Assembly: GCF_018131005.1 (NCBI RefSeq)
Contig: NZ_JAFCJK010000006.1
Location: 310,001 to 374,000, forward strand
Direction of reading: 5' to 3'
DNA length: 64,000 bases
Source of the DNA: Bradyrhizobium lablabi
Lineage (GTDB): Bacteria; Pseudomonadota; Alphaproteobacteria; Rhizobiales; Xanthobacteraceae
Made by a program: the position numbers and the translations under genes. This document shows, piece after piece, positions 26,719 to 35,110 of the stretch; the first letter of the stretch is position 1, and each line of letters starts with the position of its first letter. Below the pieces are notes generated by a model. The model ran no database searches, was not told where the DNA came from, and saw only the letters and a list, made by a program, of their open reading frames with translations.

Positions 26719-28458
26719 CTACTCGGCATTCGCGTTGCCCGCCATTCGCCTTTTCGCCAGCGCGAGGCCCATCAGCACGAAGGCCGACGTCACCTCCGGG
26801 CCGCCGACCAGGATCCGGGTCGGCGTCTTCATCTTGTTCCACTCATAAGCCTTGTACGGGCCGTGCCGGCCGCCCTCGCCGAGGCTGCGCACGATGCGGT
26901 GCAGCGGCGCCGCGAAGGTCGCGGTCTCGGCGCCGAGATGTGCCAGCGCCATCAGCGCAAGCGCGGCGTCGAACGGGTTCATCTCGCGAACGATGAGTTC
27001 GTTCCGCACGTAGCCGAGCACCCGCGCGCGGATCAGCGCGAACACGTTTTCGGGGTCGATGATACGCTGCGCCGCGAGCGGCAGCGCGACGAAGGCCGCG
27101 TAGCAGCGGCCGAAATAGGCGCAATAGAGCTCCGGCAGGTAATAGATATGCGAGCGCGGATTGCGGAACGCGCCGCTTTCGGCCAACCGCTTCTGGAAGG
27201 AGATGATGCGACGTACCGTCTCCAGCCGCTGGGGCGTCTCGATGACCCGCCAGCGCGCCAGGTTGCGGAACGAGACTTCGAGGATGTCGAGGTTCAGCGT
27301 CGGATCAAGATCATTGCCGTAGGGGCGGTCGCCGTCGAGATTGTCGATCCAGGTGACGACGCCGCCCTCGTAATCGATGGTATCGTTGATCGGCACGGTG
27401 ACGCGCGGTTCGTTGGCGCCGGCGCGCACCTGGTAGCCGCGGTAGAAGTCCAGAAGCGGCTGGTTGAGGATCGGATCGTCGGATCCGGCCTGCAGAGCTG
27501 CCGAGAACGAGCACGCGGTTGTGTCGCAGTCCGGCACGTAGATGCCGAAGCCGAGATCCTGCTTGATCTGGGCGAAGAAGCGGGAAAAGCGCGGGTGCGG
27601 CGGCGGCGCCAGCGCGGTGATCACCTTCACCCTCGAGCCGTCGTGCGAGGGCACCTCCTCGGCGCTGATCTTCAGGCAGAAATCCACCATCTCGGAAATC
27701 GCACGCCGCGCCGCGCCCGCCTGCTCGGCTGACGCGAGCCCGGTCTCGATGAAGCCGAGCAGCGCCTCGGTGAAGAATGCGTCGTAATAGGCCGAGCGGT
27801 GGCGGATCTGCATCGGCTCCCACATCGGTTCGGCGATGCCCGTCCAGGGCGGGTTGATCAGCGTGCGCGCCGGCGAATGCGCGATGAAGATGCGCGCGAG
27901 GCTGAACAGCAGCGTCGAGTTCTTGTAACCGCGCGCGTTCAGGCCGGTCAGCGCCATCAGCATTTCGCGCCCGCCCATGTCGGCATCGCCAAGCAGGTTG
28001 AACGCGGCATAGGTCGGGATGAAGCCGTTCCTCGCGAACGAGCGCAACAGATGCGCCCCGCAAGTGCGGATCACCTTGTCGATCTCGGTCGCGGCGGGCG
28101 GACGCAGCGCTGATCTGGACGGCGGTGGCTGCGGGTGGCGGACGTTGATGTCACCCATCAGCTCGGCGACGGGGGCCCCGACCGCGGCCCAATCGGGGGT
28201 CCCGTCGTCGCGGGCATGGACGAGCGCCGCACGAAGCCGCGCAAGCCGCTGCGGGTCCTTCAGGGCGGGAAGGCCGGCGCGGCGGAGCAAAGGCCGCAGC
28301 GCCGGGTTGCGGAGCGCGGTCCGGTAGAATTTCCCGAGATGGGCGTCGCCGCCGCGGTATTTCAGCAGCACAGGGTCGCAGACGTCGTAGAGCGACGGGC
28401 CGTCCTTCTTGGCCGTCAGGACCCGGCAAACCGCGCCAGCGATCGTGTGAAATCCCAT
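26719..28458 (-). CDS. Unrecognised protein with alpha-toroid-like aspartate motifs
   Basis: A 579-aa, mostly helical-looking protein that I cannot assign. Three spaced segments resemble the repeat turns of terpene-cyclase/prenyltransferase alpha-toroids: YVPDCDTTACSFSAAL (near residue 322), NDLDPTLNLDILEVSF (near 385) and GGPEVTSAFVLMGL near the C-terminus. The first recalls the DxDDTA motif of class II terpene cyclases, with Thr in the third acidic place. No hopanoid or isoprenoid gene is nearby. There is no signal peptide. A perfect CRP-type palindrome lies 117 nt upstream. A role in lipid or terpenoid chemistry is speculation. Confidence 0.55.
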   Translation of the reverse strand: MGFHTIAGAVCRVLTAKKDGPSLYDVCDPVLLKYRGGDAHLGKFYRTALRNPALRPLLRRAGLPALKDPQRLARLRAALVHARDDGTPDWAAVGAPVAELMGDINVRHPQPPPSRSALRPPAATEIDKVIRTCGAHLLRSFARNGFIPTYAAFNLLGDADMGGREMLMALTGLNARGYKNSTLLFSLARIFIAHSPARTLINPPWTGIAEPMWEPMQIRHRSAYYDAFFTEALLGFIETGLASAEQAGAARRAISEMVDFCLKISAEEVPSHDGSRVKVITALAPPPHPRFSRFFAQIKQDLGFGIYVPDCDTTACSFSAALQAGSDDPILNQPLLDFYRGYQVRAGANEPRVTVPINDTIDYEGGVVTWIDNLDGDRPYGNDLDPTLNLDILEVSFRNLARWRVIETPQRLETVRRIISFQKRLAESGAFRNPRSHIYYLPELYCAYFGRCYAAFVALPLAAQRIIDPENVFALIRARVLGYVRNELIVREMNPFDAALALMALAHLGAETATFAAPLHRIVRSLGEGGRHGPYKAYEWNKMKTPTRILVGGPEVTSAFVLMGLALAKRRMAGNANAE

Positions 28459-28574
28459 GAAAATCTTTCTGCAGGAAACCGGTTAACACCGCCCAAACCG
28501 GACAGCGCGCGGCCGAGAGGCGGCCGTCATCCCCCAAGTCCTTGGAACGCTACAGAAATCCCCAGGAAATACAA

Positions 28575-28590
28575 TGTGACTTACATCACA
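28575..28590. promoter_or_regulatory. CRP-type operator TGTGA-N6-TCACA
   Basis: TGTGACTTACATCACA is an exact match to the TGTGA-N6-TCACA consensus. It is 117 nt upstream of the unrecognised 579-aa gene. A close relative with a 4-nt spacer lies at 40478-40491, ahead of the third Crp/Fnr gene. Confidence 0.55.
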
Positions 28591-28687
28591 TAAAATCACG
28601 TTAGTCGGAGCCGGATCGCCGGGCGCAACCGGACCACGCGTCAAACCGGGTTGCCCCGGACGCCTCGGCAGGCTAAAGGCTTCCTTG

Positions 28688-28701
28688 TTGCGATGCCGCA
28701 A
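28688..28701. promoter_or_regulatory. FixK/FNR-type box TTGC-N6-GCAA
   Basis: TTGCGATGCCGCAA fits the Bradyrhizobium FixK2 consensus TTG(A/C)-N6-(T/G)CAA. It lies about 123 nt before the caspase-like gene start. The palindrome AATTGACGTCAATT begins at its last base. Confidence 0.45.
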
Positions 28702-28823
28702 ATTGACGTCAATTGTTCGGCATCTCCAATTTGCAACCCCGCTAAACCCTGAACGGCTTTGCCGCGACCAACGGGCGCGACCATGTAAGGCGCCGTGGGA
28801 TAACGATTGGGACTAGGAACGCT

Positions 28824-29663
28824 ATGGACCTTAGGCAGCTTTGCATTTCCCGGCGTACTATCGCCGCCGTGGTGGCGCTGACCGGTACGGTGTCGCTGGT
28901 GATCGGGGCGCACGCCGCGCTCAACAAGCGTTCGCCCGATGTCGCCAAGTCAATTGTCACCGAGCAGACGCTGGGTGCTGCCAAGGACGTCTCCCGTCTC
29001 GCGCTGGTCATCGGCAACGGCCATTACCCGGACGCCGCGGCGCCGCTCGCCCAGCCGATCAACGACGCCCGCAACCTGTCGGCCGCGCTGCGCAGCGACG
29101 GTTTCGATGTCGATGTCGTCGAGGACGCGACCAGGGACGACATGGTCCGCGCGGTTGCGCGGATGAAGGCGAAGATCAGGCCGGATACCGTCGTGATGCT
29201 GTTCTTCGGCGGCTACGGCGTACAGGTCGGCCGCGAGAGCTACATGCTTCCGGTCGACGCCACGATCTGGAAGGCGGCCGACGTGCGCCGTGACGGCATC
29301 AGCGTCGAGTCCGTGCTCGGGGCGATGCAGGAGCAGGGCGCCAAGGCCAAGCTTGTCGTGCTCGACGCCTCCAGGCGCAATCCCTATGAGCGCCGGTTCC
29401 GCGCGTTCAGCCACGGCCTCGACGCGATCAGCCCGCCGGAGAGCACGCTGGTGCTGACTTCGGCTGCGCCCGGCAAGGTCGTCGACGACTCGACGTCGCC
29501 CAACAGCGTTCTGGTGTCGGAACTGCTGAACAATCTCAATGCCCAGACCGGCGCCGAAAGCGCCTTCAACAAGACCCGTCTGGCCATCTCCCGCGACAGC
29601 GAAGGCGAGCAGGTGCCGTCGGTATCGTCGTCGCTGCTCGAGGACATCAAGCTCGGCGGCTGA
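28824..29663 (+). CDS. Caspase-fold pseudoenzyme (peptidase C14 family), membrane-anchored
   Basis: A 279-aa protein. An N-terminal hydrophobic segment (about 12-32) is a membrane anchor or signal. The caspase p20-like domain begins RLALVIGNGHYP. At the catalytic positions the sequence reads VMLFFGGYGVQVG where active members have GHG, and VVLDASRRNPYE where they have DAC. So His is replaced by Tyr and Cys by Ser. The protein is therefore probably not a protease. The same double change occurs in the second homologue at 46637-48100. Such YS-type caspase homologues are, as I recall, described in alphaproteobacteria. Function may be scaffolding or regulation. Confidence 0.8.
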   Translation: MDLRQLCISRRTIAAVVALTGTVSLVIGAHAALNKRSPDVAKSIVTEQTLGAAKDVSRLALVIGNGHYPDAAAPLAQPINDARNLSAALRSDGFDVDVVEDATRDDMVRAVARMKAKIRPDTVVMLFFGGYGVQVGRESYMLPVDATIWKAADVRRDGISVESVLGAMQEQGAKAKLVVLDASRRNPYERRFRAFSHGLDAISPPESTLVLTSAAPGKVVDDSTSPNSVLVSELLNNLNAQTGAESAFNKTRLAISRDSEGEQVPSVSSSLLEDIKLGG

Positions 29664-29669
29664 GCTTTA

Positions 29670-29804
29670 TAGGCGAATAGCGAATAGGCGAGTAGCGAAT
29701 AGGGAAGGGAGCACAGCCTTTCTTCCCTATTCGCTATTGGCTATTCGCCACTCGCTACTCCCTACTCCCTACTCCCCCTATTCCCTACTCCCTATTCGCC
29801 CCTT
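29670..29804. repeat. Inverted array of a GAATAGC-type short repeat
   Basis: The left arm (about 29671-29708) carries repeated GGCGAATAGCGAATAGG units. The right arm (about 29724-29802) carries their complement, with CTATTCGC and CTACTCC units in tandem. The two arms can fold into a long imperfect hairpin. The right arm runs into the 3' end of the adaptor gene and provides its last codons and TAG stop. A degraded relative lies near 26675-26755. Confidence 0.8.
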
Positions 29805-30663
29805 CAACGATCGGGCGCACCGGATCGCCCTCGCGCAGCAGCGCTCCGGCGCGGGCGACGACGATGTCGCCCTCCTGGAGCCCATCGCGGATCTCGACCT
29901 GCCCGGCCGACATCAGCCCGGTCTCGACCCGCCGCGTCTCGACGCGGTCGCGGCGCACCACCTGCACCACGGTGCCGGCGGTGGAATAGAGGATCGCGGT
30001 GAGCGGCACCGAGACGCCGCAACTCTGCCCGGTCTTGATCTGCGCGCGGCCGCTGGCATTGACCAGCAGCCGCCGGCTGGTGGATATGCCGAGGAACACC
30101 TGGCCGAGCTGGCTGTTCGGCTCCACCGTCGGCGCCACGCGCCGCACCTTTCCATCGACCTCGCCGGTGCCGATGATCTTGATCCGCGCCGTCTGGTCCG
30201 GCCGCAGCTTGATGACGTCGCGGGTCGGCACCATGCCGACCAGATCATATTCGCTCTTGGCGATGATCGAGAACAGCGCCTCGCCCTTGCCGGATGCCGA
30301 GGCGCCCACGACCGCCGATGCGGCCGAGATCACGCCCGCAACCGGCGCCGTCATGTTGATCGAGTTGGTGCCGTCGGTCAGCCGCGCCAGGATCTGGCCC
30401 GCGGTGACGGTGTCGCCGGCATCGACCATCACCTCGGCAACCTTCAGCCCCGGCCGGTCGGGGCGAAGCTGCTGCTCGTCGCGCGGCAGCACGATGCCGG
30501 AAACCTCGACGATGTTGCCGAAGCAGAATTTCGAGGCCTTCAGCACCGTCACCGTCGCGCCCTTCGGCGTCTCGCTCTCGCCGGCGGCCAAAGCGGGCCG
30601 CGCCGCGGCCAGAATGAGCGCGGAGGCAAGCAGGGCGCGCGAGCACGCGACACGTGACATCAT
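29785..30663 (-). CDS. Orphan HlyD/AcrA-type periplasmic adaptor
   Basis: About 292 aa. A signal peptide (about 1-25) precedes a short membrane-fusion-protein core. It has a lipoyl-type half (LKVAEVMVDAGDTVTAGQILARL, near 65-90), a barrel region, and a C-terminal VETGLMSAGQVEIRDGLQEG block typical of RND adaptors. It lacks a long coiled-coil hairpin. No pump or outer-membrane gene is adjacent. It is a paralogue of the adaptor at 44691-45608, including a Cys at the same early position (FCFGNIVEVSG and ACFSDMVRVTG). The final residues (GANRE) and stop codon are encoded by the dispersed repeat. Confidence 0.75.
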   Translation of the reverse strand: MMSRVACSRALLASALILAAARPALAAGESETPKGATVTVLKASKFCFGNIVEVSGIVLPRDEQQLRPDRPGLKVAEVMVDAGDTVTAGQILARLTDGTNSINMTAPVAGVISAASAVVGASASGKGEALFSIIAKSEYDLVGMVPTRDVIKLRPDQTARIKIIGTGEVDGKVRRVAPTVEPNSQLGQVFLGISTSRRLLVNASGRAQIKTGQSCGVSVPLTAILYSTAGTVVQVVRRDRVETRRVETGLMSAGQVEIRDGLQEGDIVVARAGALLREGDPVRPIVEGANRE

Positions 30664-30761
30664 CGGCGTTCCATTCCCCGGAGAATGCCGCCCATGACTA
30701 CCAGAAGCGCCGCGGCCGAGCCAGCCGGGGCGGGATGAGGTCAGGGGCCGCGATCTCGAGA

Positions 30762-30899
30762 TCCACCTCGCCCCCGCGTGCGGGGAGAGGTCGAAATTCA
30801 AGCGCAGCTTGAATTTCGGGTGAGGGGGAGTCTCCGCGAAATCGGCTGGTTCGTCTTCATGGTGAGAGGCCCCTCTCCCCGTAAGAACGGGGAGAGGGA
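30762..30899. repeat. GC-rich inverted-repeat element, CTCTCCCCG class
   Basis: The left end reads CACCTCGCCCCCGCG with GCGGGGAGAGG, and the right end CCTCTCCCCGTAAGAACGGGGAGAGG. An internal perfect hairpin AAATTCAAGC/GCTTGAATTT lies near 30793-30816. The element fills the gap between the adaptor gene and the methyltransferase stop codon. Confidence 0.65.
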
Positions 30900-30953
30900 G
30901 CGTTGTCCCGACGCGGTTACGCTTCGATCGTGACCGCGAATGTCGGCCGCGCC

Positions 30954-31805
30954 TCACCGCTTGGTGATGACGACCTCGAGATATTCGCTCGGCACTACCA
31001 TGCTGCCGTTGCCGGCGCGGTTCATTCGCACGATCAGCGCGTGCAGGTCGTTGTGCAGGTCGGTCTGCCGTGCCGGCTCCAGCGCCGCGAAGGCCTTCAG
31101 CACCGGGCCGTAATAGGTCTTGAAGATCTCGAGGAAGTGGTCGGCCGAGCGGTAGCGGAAGTTGAAGTGACGCGCCTCGACCTTGATACCGGCGGCACCG
31201 GCATCGAACATCTCGGCGAGCCGCGTGCGCGTGCCCCACATCGCCGGCGACTTCGCGCCCGCGGGCGGCGGCAGATATTTGCCGAGCGTCTTGAACACCT
31301 GGCCGATGAAGCCGTCCGGCGTCCAGTTGGCGAGGCCGATCTGGCCCTTCGGCTTGCAGACGCGCAAGAGCTCGCTGGCGGCGCGCTCCTGGTTCGGCGT
31401 GAACATCACGCCGAAGGTCGAGATCACCACGTCGAAGGCATTGTCGGAAAACGGCAGGTTCTCCGCGTCGGCTTCCCTGAAGGCCATCGGCAGGCCCTCG
31501 GCCTCGGCGCGCGCGGCGGCGCGGTCGAGCAGAGCGGGCACATAGTCGGTCGAGGTCACGTCGCACCAGCGCCGTGCCGCGGCGAGCGAGGCCATGCCGT
31601 TGCCGGCCGCGACATCCAGCACCGTGGAGCCGGCCTTCAGATCCAGGCTTTCGCAAAGCTGCTCGCCGACGATCTGCAGTGTCGTGCCGACGATGGCATA
31701 GTTGCCGGACGACCAGGCCGCCTGCTGCTTGGTCTTCATCGCGGCGAAATCTGGTGTTGCCGGCGCTTGCGATGTGGCGCTCAATGCGGTCGCGGTGTTG
31801 GACAT
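30954..31805 (-). CDS. Class I SAM-dependent methyltransferase (UbiE/type-11-like)
   Basis: About 283 aa. SAM-binding motif I is STVLDVAAGNGMASLAAA (near 60), motif II lies near SDYVPALLDRA-type TDYVPALLDRAAARAE, and motif IV reads ENLPFSDNAFDVVISTFGVMF. This is a methyltransferase-11 arrangement. The methyl acceptor cannot be told. The ATG at 31805 is set by AGGAGGAGG immediately upstream; the reading frame continues beyond it without coding character. It is divergent from the OmpR-type/TPR regulator, which might control it. Confidence 0.85.
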   Translation of the reverse strand: MSNTATALSATSQAPATPDFAAMKTKQQAAWSSGNYAIVGTTLQIVGEQLCESLDLKAGSTVLDVAAGNGMASLAAARRWCDVTSTDYVPALLDRAAARAEAEGLPMAFREADAENLPFSDNAFDVVISTFGVMFTPNQERAASELLRVCKPKGQIGLANWTPDGFIGQVFKTLGKYLPPPAGAKSPAMWGTRTRLAEMFDAGAAGIKVEARHFNFRYRSADHFLEIFKTYYGPVLKAFAALEPARQTDLHNDLHALIVRMNRAGNGSMVVPSEYLEVVITKR

Positions 31806-31959
31806 ATTCCTCCTCCTGAAATATCCGGGCGCGGCACTGTGCCGCCCGTACTGAACCTGTATGGCCTTCGGCGCACCCAAAGACTCTGAGGGGAGGAGCA
31901 TTTTGCCTTGAGGGCGGCGTGATTTTTTGCTGAGACGCCTGAAGGGGCGAGGATAGGCC

Positions 31960-33552
31960 TTGCGATTTCTCTTTTCAGACCATGAGCTTGACACTGATCT
32001 GCGCGAGCTGCGCCGCGGCGGCGAGCGGATCGCCGTCGAGCCGCAGGTGTTCGACCTGCTGGTCCATCTGATCCAGCATCGCGACCACGTCGTCAGCAAG
32101 GATGATCTGATCGAGACGGTCTGGGGCGGCCGCATCGTCTCGGAATCCACGTTGACGAGCCGCATCAACGCCGCGCGCCGGGCAGTCGGCGACAGCGGCG
32201 AGCGGCAGCAGGTGATCCGCACCATCGCGCGCAAGGGCTTTCGCTTCGTGGGCGAGCTCGCGCCCGACGCCGCCCCGCCGCGCGAGCGGACGCCGGAGCC
32301 GGCGAACGGCGGCGCGCCGCAACAGGCCGAGGCGCAGCCAAGCGAGCCCACCCTCCGCCCGGCGCTCGATCGCATCGCGATCGCGGTGCTGCCTTTCACC
32401 AACATGAGCGGCGACCGCGAGCAGGACTATTTCTCCGACGGCATCACCGAGGACATCATCACCGCGCTGTCGCGGCTGCGCTGGTTCTATTGCATCGCGC
32501 GCAACTCCTCCTTCGTCTACAAGGGCCGCGCCGTGCACCTGAAGGAAATCGGCGAGGAGCTCGGCGTGCACTATGTCGTCGAGGGCAGCGTGCGCAAGGA
32601 GGGCGGCCACGTCCGCATCACCGCGCAGCTCAACGATGTCGCGACCGGCAGCCATCTCTGGGCCGAGCGCTACGACCGCGATCTCGCCGACGTGTTCGCC
32701 GTGCAGGACGAGATCACCCAGGCCGTGGTCGCCGCGATCGAGCCGCAGCTCTACGCCGCCGAGAACTTCCGCGCGCAGCGCAAGGGGCCCGACAACATGG
32801 ACGCTTGGGATCTCGTGGTGCGTGCGCTGTCGCATTACTGGCGTGTGACGCGGCAGGATCATCTGGTGGCGCAGGCGCTGCTGGAAAAGGCGATCGCGTT
32901 CGATCCGCAATATGGTCGCGCGCTCGGCCTGCTCGCCGCGACCCACATCTTCTCCGCCCATATGGGCTGGGTCGACATGGCGGCGACGCTGCCGGTCGCC
33001 GAGCGCGCCGCGCTCGCCGCGATCCACGCCGACAGCGAGGACCCCTGGGCGCATTATGCGCTCGGCAGCGTCTATCTGTTCGAGCGCCGCTTCGACGATT
33101 CGCTCGCCGAATTCGAGCTCGCGCTGCGGCTCAACCCGAGCTTCTCGCCGGCGCGCGGCATTTATGGCGTCGCGCTCGCCTATTGCGGCAGGTGGGAGGA
33201 GGGCGACCGCGCCGCCCGGCACGCGCTGCTGCTCTCGCCGCGCGATCCCTTCGCCGGCATCTATGACGGCGTTGCCGCCTACTGCCAGTTCGTCGGCCGC
33301 AACTACACGGAGGCGATCCGCTTCGCCCGCGAAGCCCTGCGGCTGCGCCCCGATTTCGTCGGCGCCCACCGCGTGCTGACAGCCGCCGCCGCCATGGCCG
33401 GCCAGGACGATCTCGCCGCCTCCTCGCTGGAGGCGCTGCGCATGGCCCAGCCCGGCGTCTCGCTGTCCTGGCTCGAGAGCGAGATGCCGTTCAAGCTCGA
33501 CGAGGAGCGCGAGCATTATGTGGGGGCGTTACGGCGGGCGGGGTTGGGGTAG
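31960..33552 (+). CDS. OmpR-type winged-helix regulator with TolB/FlgO-like and TPR domains
   Basis: A 530-aa protein. Residues 1-95 form a CadC/OmpR-type winged helix (LLVHLIQHRDHVVSKDDL, then ARKGFRFVGEL). After a Pro/Ala linker comes a domain found in adenylate-cyclase-associated TPR proteins (RIAIAVLPFTNMSGD, then IGEELGVHYVVEGSVRK) at about 135-265. TPR-like helices follow to the end, for example PWAHYALGSVYLFERRFDDS. No transmembrane segment is evident. The start is TTG (31960), with GGGGCGAGGA about 7 nt upstream. Target genes are unknown; the divergent methyltransferase is a candidate. Confidence 0.82.
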   Translation: MRFLFSDHELDTDLRELRRGGERIAVEPQVFDLLVHLIQHRDHVVSKDDLIETVWGGRIVSESTLTSRINAARRAVGDSGERQQVIRTIARKGFRFVGELAPDAAPPRERTPEPANGGAPQQAEAQPSEPTLRPALDRIAIAVLPFTNMSGDREQDYFSDGITEDIITALSRLRWFYCIARNSSFVYKGRAVHLKEIGEELGVHYVVEGSVRKEGGHVRITAQLNDVATGSHLWAERYDRDLADVFAVQDEITQAVVAAIEPQLYAAENFRAQRKGPDNMDAWDLVVRALSHYWRVTRQDHLVAQALLEKAIAFDPQYGRALGLLAATHIFSAHMGWVDMAATLPVAERAALAAIHADSEDPWAHYALGSVYLFERRFDDSLAEFELALRLNPSFSPARGIYGVALAYCGRWEEGDRAARHALLLSPRDPFAGIYDGVAAYCQFVGRNYTEAIRFAREALRLRPDFVGAHRVLTAAAAMAGQDDLAASSLEALRMAQPGVSLSWLESEMPFKLDEEREHYVGALRRAGLG

Positions 33553-33606
33553 GGGCGCGAGGTGTGTCCCCTAGCACCACGGGGCATGCACGCACCATGA
33601 AGCGCT

Positions 33607-33716
33607 CTAGCAGACTGTTGAAAAAAAGCACAATGATTCGCGGTGCGATTCCAGTTTGTTCTCTTTCGGATTCAGCTACGTTCACCGGCAAAACGATTTT
33701 TTCAACAGCCTGCTAG
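33607..33716. mobile_element. MITE-like element with 20-bp terminal inverted repeats
   Basis: CTAGCAGACTGTTGAAAAAA (33607-33626) is matched by the complement of the right end (33697-33716) with one mismatch. The 110-bp unit has no coding capacity. The outer CTAG on both sides may be a 4-bp target duplication, so the element proper may start at CAG. The ends resemble those of insertion-sequence families that begin CAGGCTGTTGAAAA, but I cannot name the family. Confidence 0.7.
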
Positions 33717-33838
33717 TGCAGATTGTGCTGTACGCAAATTTGCACGACGCTATCGCTTTTGTGGAACATCAGGCGCGCGTACCTGAGCGCCGGTCCGATT
33801 TTAGCCGGTCTGAAGACGACTACTTTAGACTAGCGCGC

Positions 33839-33967
33839 CTAAATCCCGAAAACCCAAACCGCAACAACCGTCCCGAGCACGGCTAGGCCGGAGATCGCCC
33901 AGCCGGTGACGTACGCGGCATGATCTGTTGCAGGTCTATCGACCATCGTGTCGTGCACGTGGGTCAT
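33839..33967 (-). CDS. 42-aa single-pass membrane microprotein
   Basis: An ATG at 33967 preceded by GGAGG with 5-nt spacing opens a 42-aa frame ending at TAG (33839-33841). The protein has a polar, His/Asp-containing N-terminus (about 18 residues) and a hydrophobic C-terminal helix (WAISGLAVLGTVVAVWVFGI). The strong ribosome site and clean TM segment make it a credible gene, in the style of small alphaproteobacterial membrane proteins. No function is known to me. It lies between the MITE-like element and the AT-rich gene, on the opposite strand to the latter. Confidence 0.65.
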   Translation of the reverse strand: MTHVHDTMVDRPATDHAAYVTGWAISGLAVLGTVVAVWVFGI

Positions 33968-34249
33968 GACGGCCTCCGGTAGATTGCTCCTGGAGGTAGG
34001 TCGCCGCCAGGGGCTCTAGGTTCAAACTCTTGGGGCGCTGACACACCTTCCAGTAGGCCGATATTGCTTTTTCGATCATTGCGACGATTGCGGCGCGGCC
34101 GCGGGATCACAGCGCGCAGAATGGTATGCCTGCGAGGACCGCTACATTCAAGAAGTCGATCCACAATCTTTCTTCAGGAGCATTGACACAACTCGTGCGC
34201 GAACGTCCACTCAGGCGCTCGATCCACTGCGACAGCGCGATGCGCAACA

Positions 34250-35110
34250 ATGGCAATTCGACATTCATTCGAACCGAACGCTGGATATCGGTTTTTCAAA
34301 GGCAATGTGTCCGTGCTATTGCACGCGGCCGCGCGCTTTAAGCGCGACGCCGTTGTTACAAATATCGACCTGTTTAACTTTTTTCGTCATCTGAATAGAT
34401 ATCTTCAGAACGTTGGCGCATATGAATTCGAGCGCCAAGGCCCAAGCAAGCTAATGACTGCCGACAACTTTTTAACTCTGGAAGGTGCTGTATTCTATAA
34501 ATTCATGTCTGACAGCACGCTCAGTCATTTCATGAACGGATCATTTCAACTCGGTTCGATTAGTTACTATCGCAGCATTGAGCAACAAAATAGCAAGGAC
34601 GCCATGGAAGGACTTGCTAACATAGCGTTTCAGGCACCCGGAAACGTGTTCGGCTTATCGTTGGCATCAGGATACAATTTCGGCATTTTTTGCGGAGCAC
34701 AGAACTTGGACCGATGCGCTGAAATGTCAGAACGATTCGGGCCTCGCATCATCAGGATCGCGAACTTGCAAAGTTTTGCAGAGGAGATAAAGATATTGTT
34801 CGGTGCCAATCGCTTCTATTACGGCCACGTAATCTACAATGATCTAAAACTACTAAGAGCAAAAACGCTCAAAACGATCCGATTGTCGCAAGAGCCGTCA
34901 ACAAACTTCGATCCAGCGCTGATCAACGATGCACTATTTGATCTTCTTTATAAGACTAGCTTTCATCCGAGCCTCTTTATGAAGCCAACGCGGTTCGCGA
35001 TTGAGGATGAGTTGAGACTCGTCTTCGAAATGCCGGTAGATGTACCGCCACCATACGTTCTTAGAAAAGCAAATGTCGATCTCATGAAGCACATCGATAT
35101 CATCCGTTAG
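34250..35110 (+). CDS. AT-rich hypothetical gene, possibly DUF2971-like
   Basis: A 286-aa frame, clearly less GC-rich than its neighbours and with different codon use (many AAA, TTT, ATA, AAT). From about residue 80 the pattern FYKFMSDSTLSHFMNG followed by GSISYYRS, then a region beginning YNFGIFCGAQNL and a later YYGHVIYND, recalls the DUF2971 family, whose function is unknown. That match is weak and from memory. The start is uncertain: ATG 34250 has no ribosome site and ATG 34454 begins where the domain starts. Composition and the nearby MITE suggest horizontal transfer. Confidence 0.65.
   Translation: MAIRHSFEPNAGYRFFKGNVSVLLHAAARFKRDAVVTNIDLFNFFRHLNRYLQNVGAYEFERQGPSKLMTADNFLTLEGAVFYKFMSDSTLSHFMNGSFQLGSISYYRSIEQQNSKDAMEGLANIAFQAPGNVFGLSLASGYNFGIFCGAQNLDRCAEMSERFGPRIIRIANLQSFAEEIKILFGANRFYYGHVIYNDLKLLRAKTLKTIRLSQEPSTNFDPALINDALFDLLYKTSFHPSLFMKPTRFAIEDELRLVFEMPVDVPPPYVLRKANVDLMKHIDIIR

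Larger units (their letters stand above)
28459..28823. other. Divergent intergenic region with two Crp/FixK-type palindromes
   Basis: The 365 nt between divergently oriented genes holds no gene. It contains the CRP-type site at 28575-28590, the FixK/FNR-type site at 28688-28701 and an overlapping perfect palindrome AATTGACGTCAATT at 28701-28714. It is probably a two-way promoter region. Confidence 0.5.

Noticed and set aside
29785..31656. Single 623-aa minus-strand protein
   Set aside because: This frame joins the adaptor gene to an out-of-frame reading of the methyltransferase through a repeat. Only the last 292 codons, from the signal peptide at 30663, are a gene.
30954..32405. 483-aa version of the methyltransferase
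   Set aside because: The extra 200 N-terminal residues are antisense to the winged-helix/TPR regulator. AGGAGGAGG before 31805 marks the true start.
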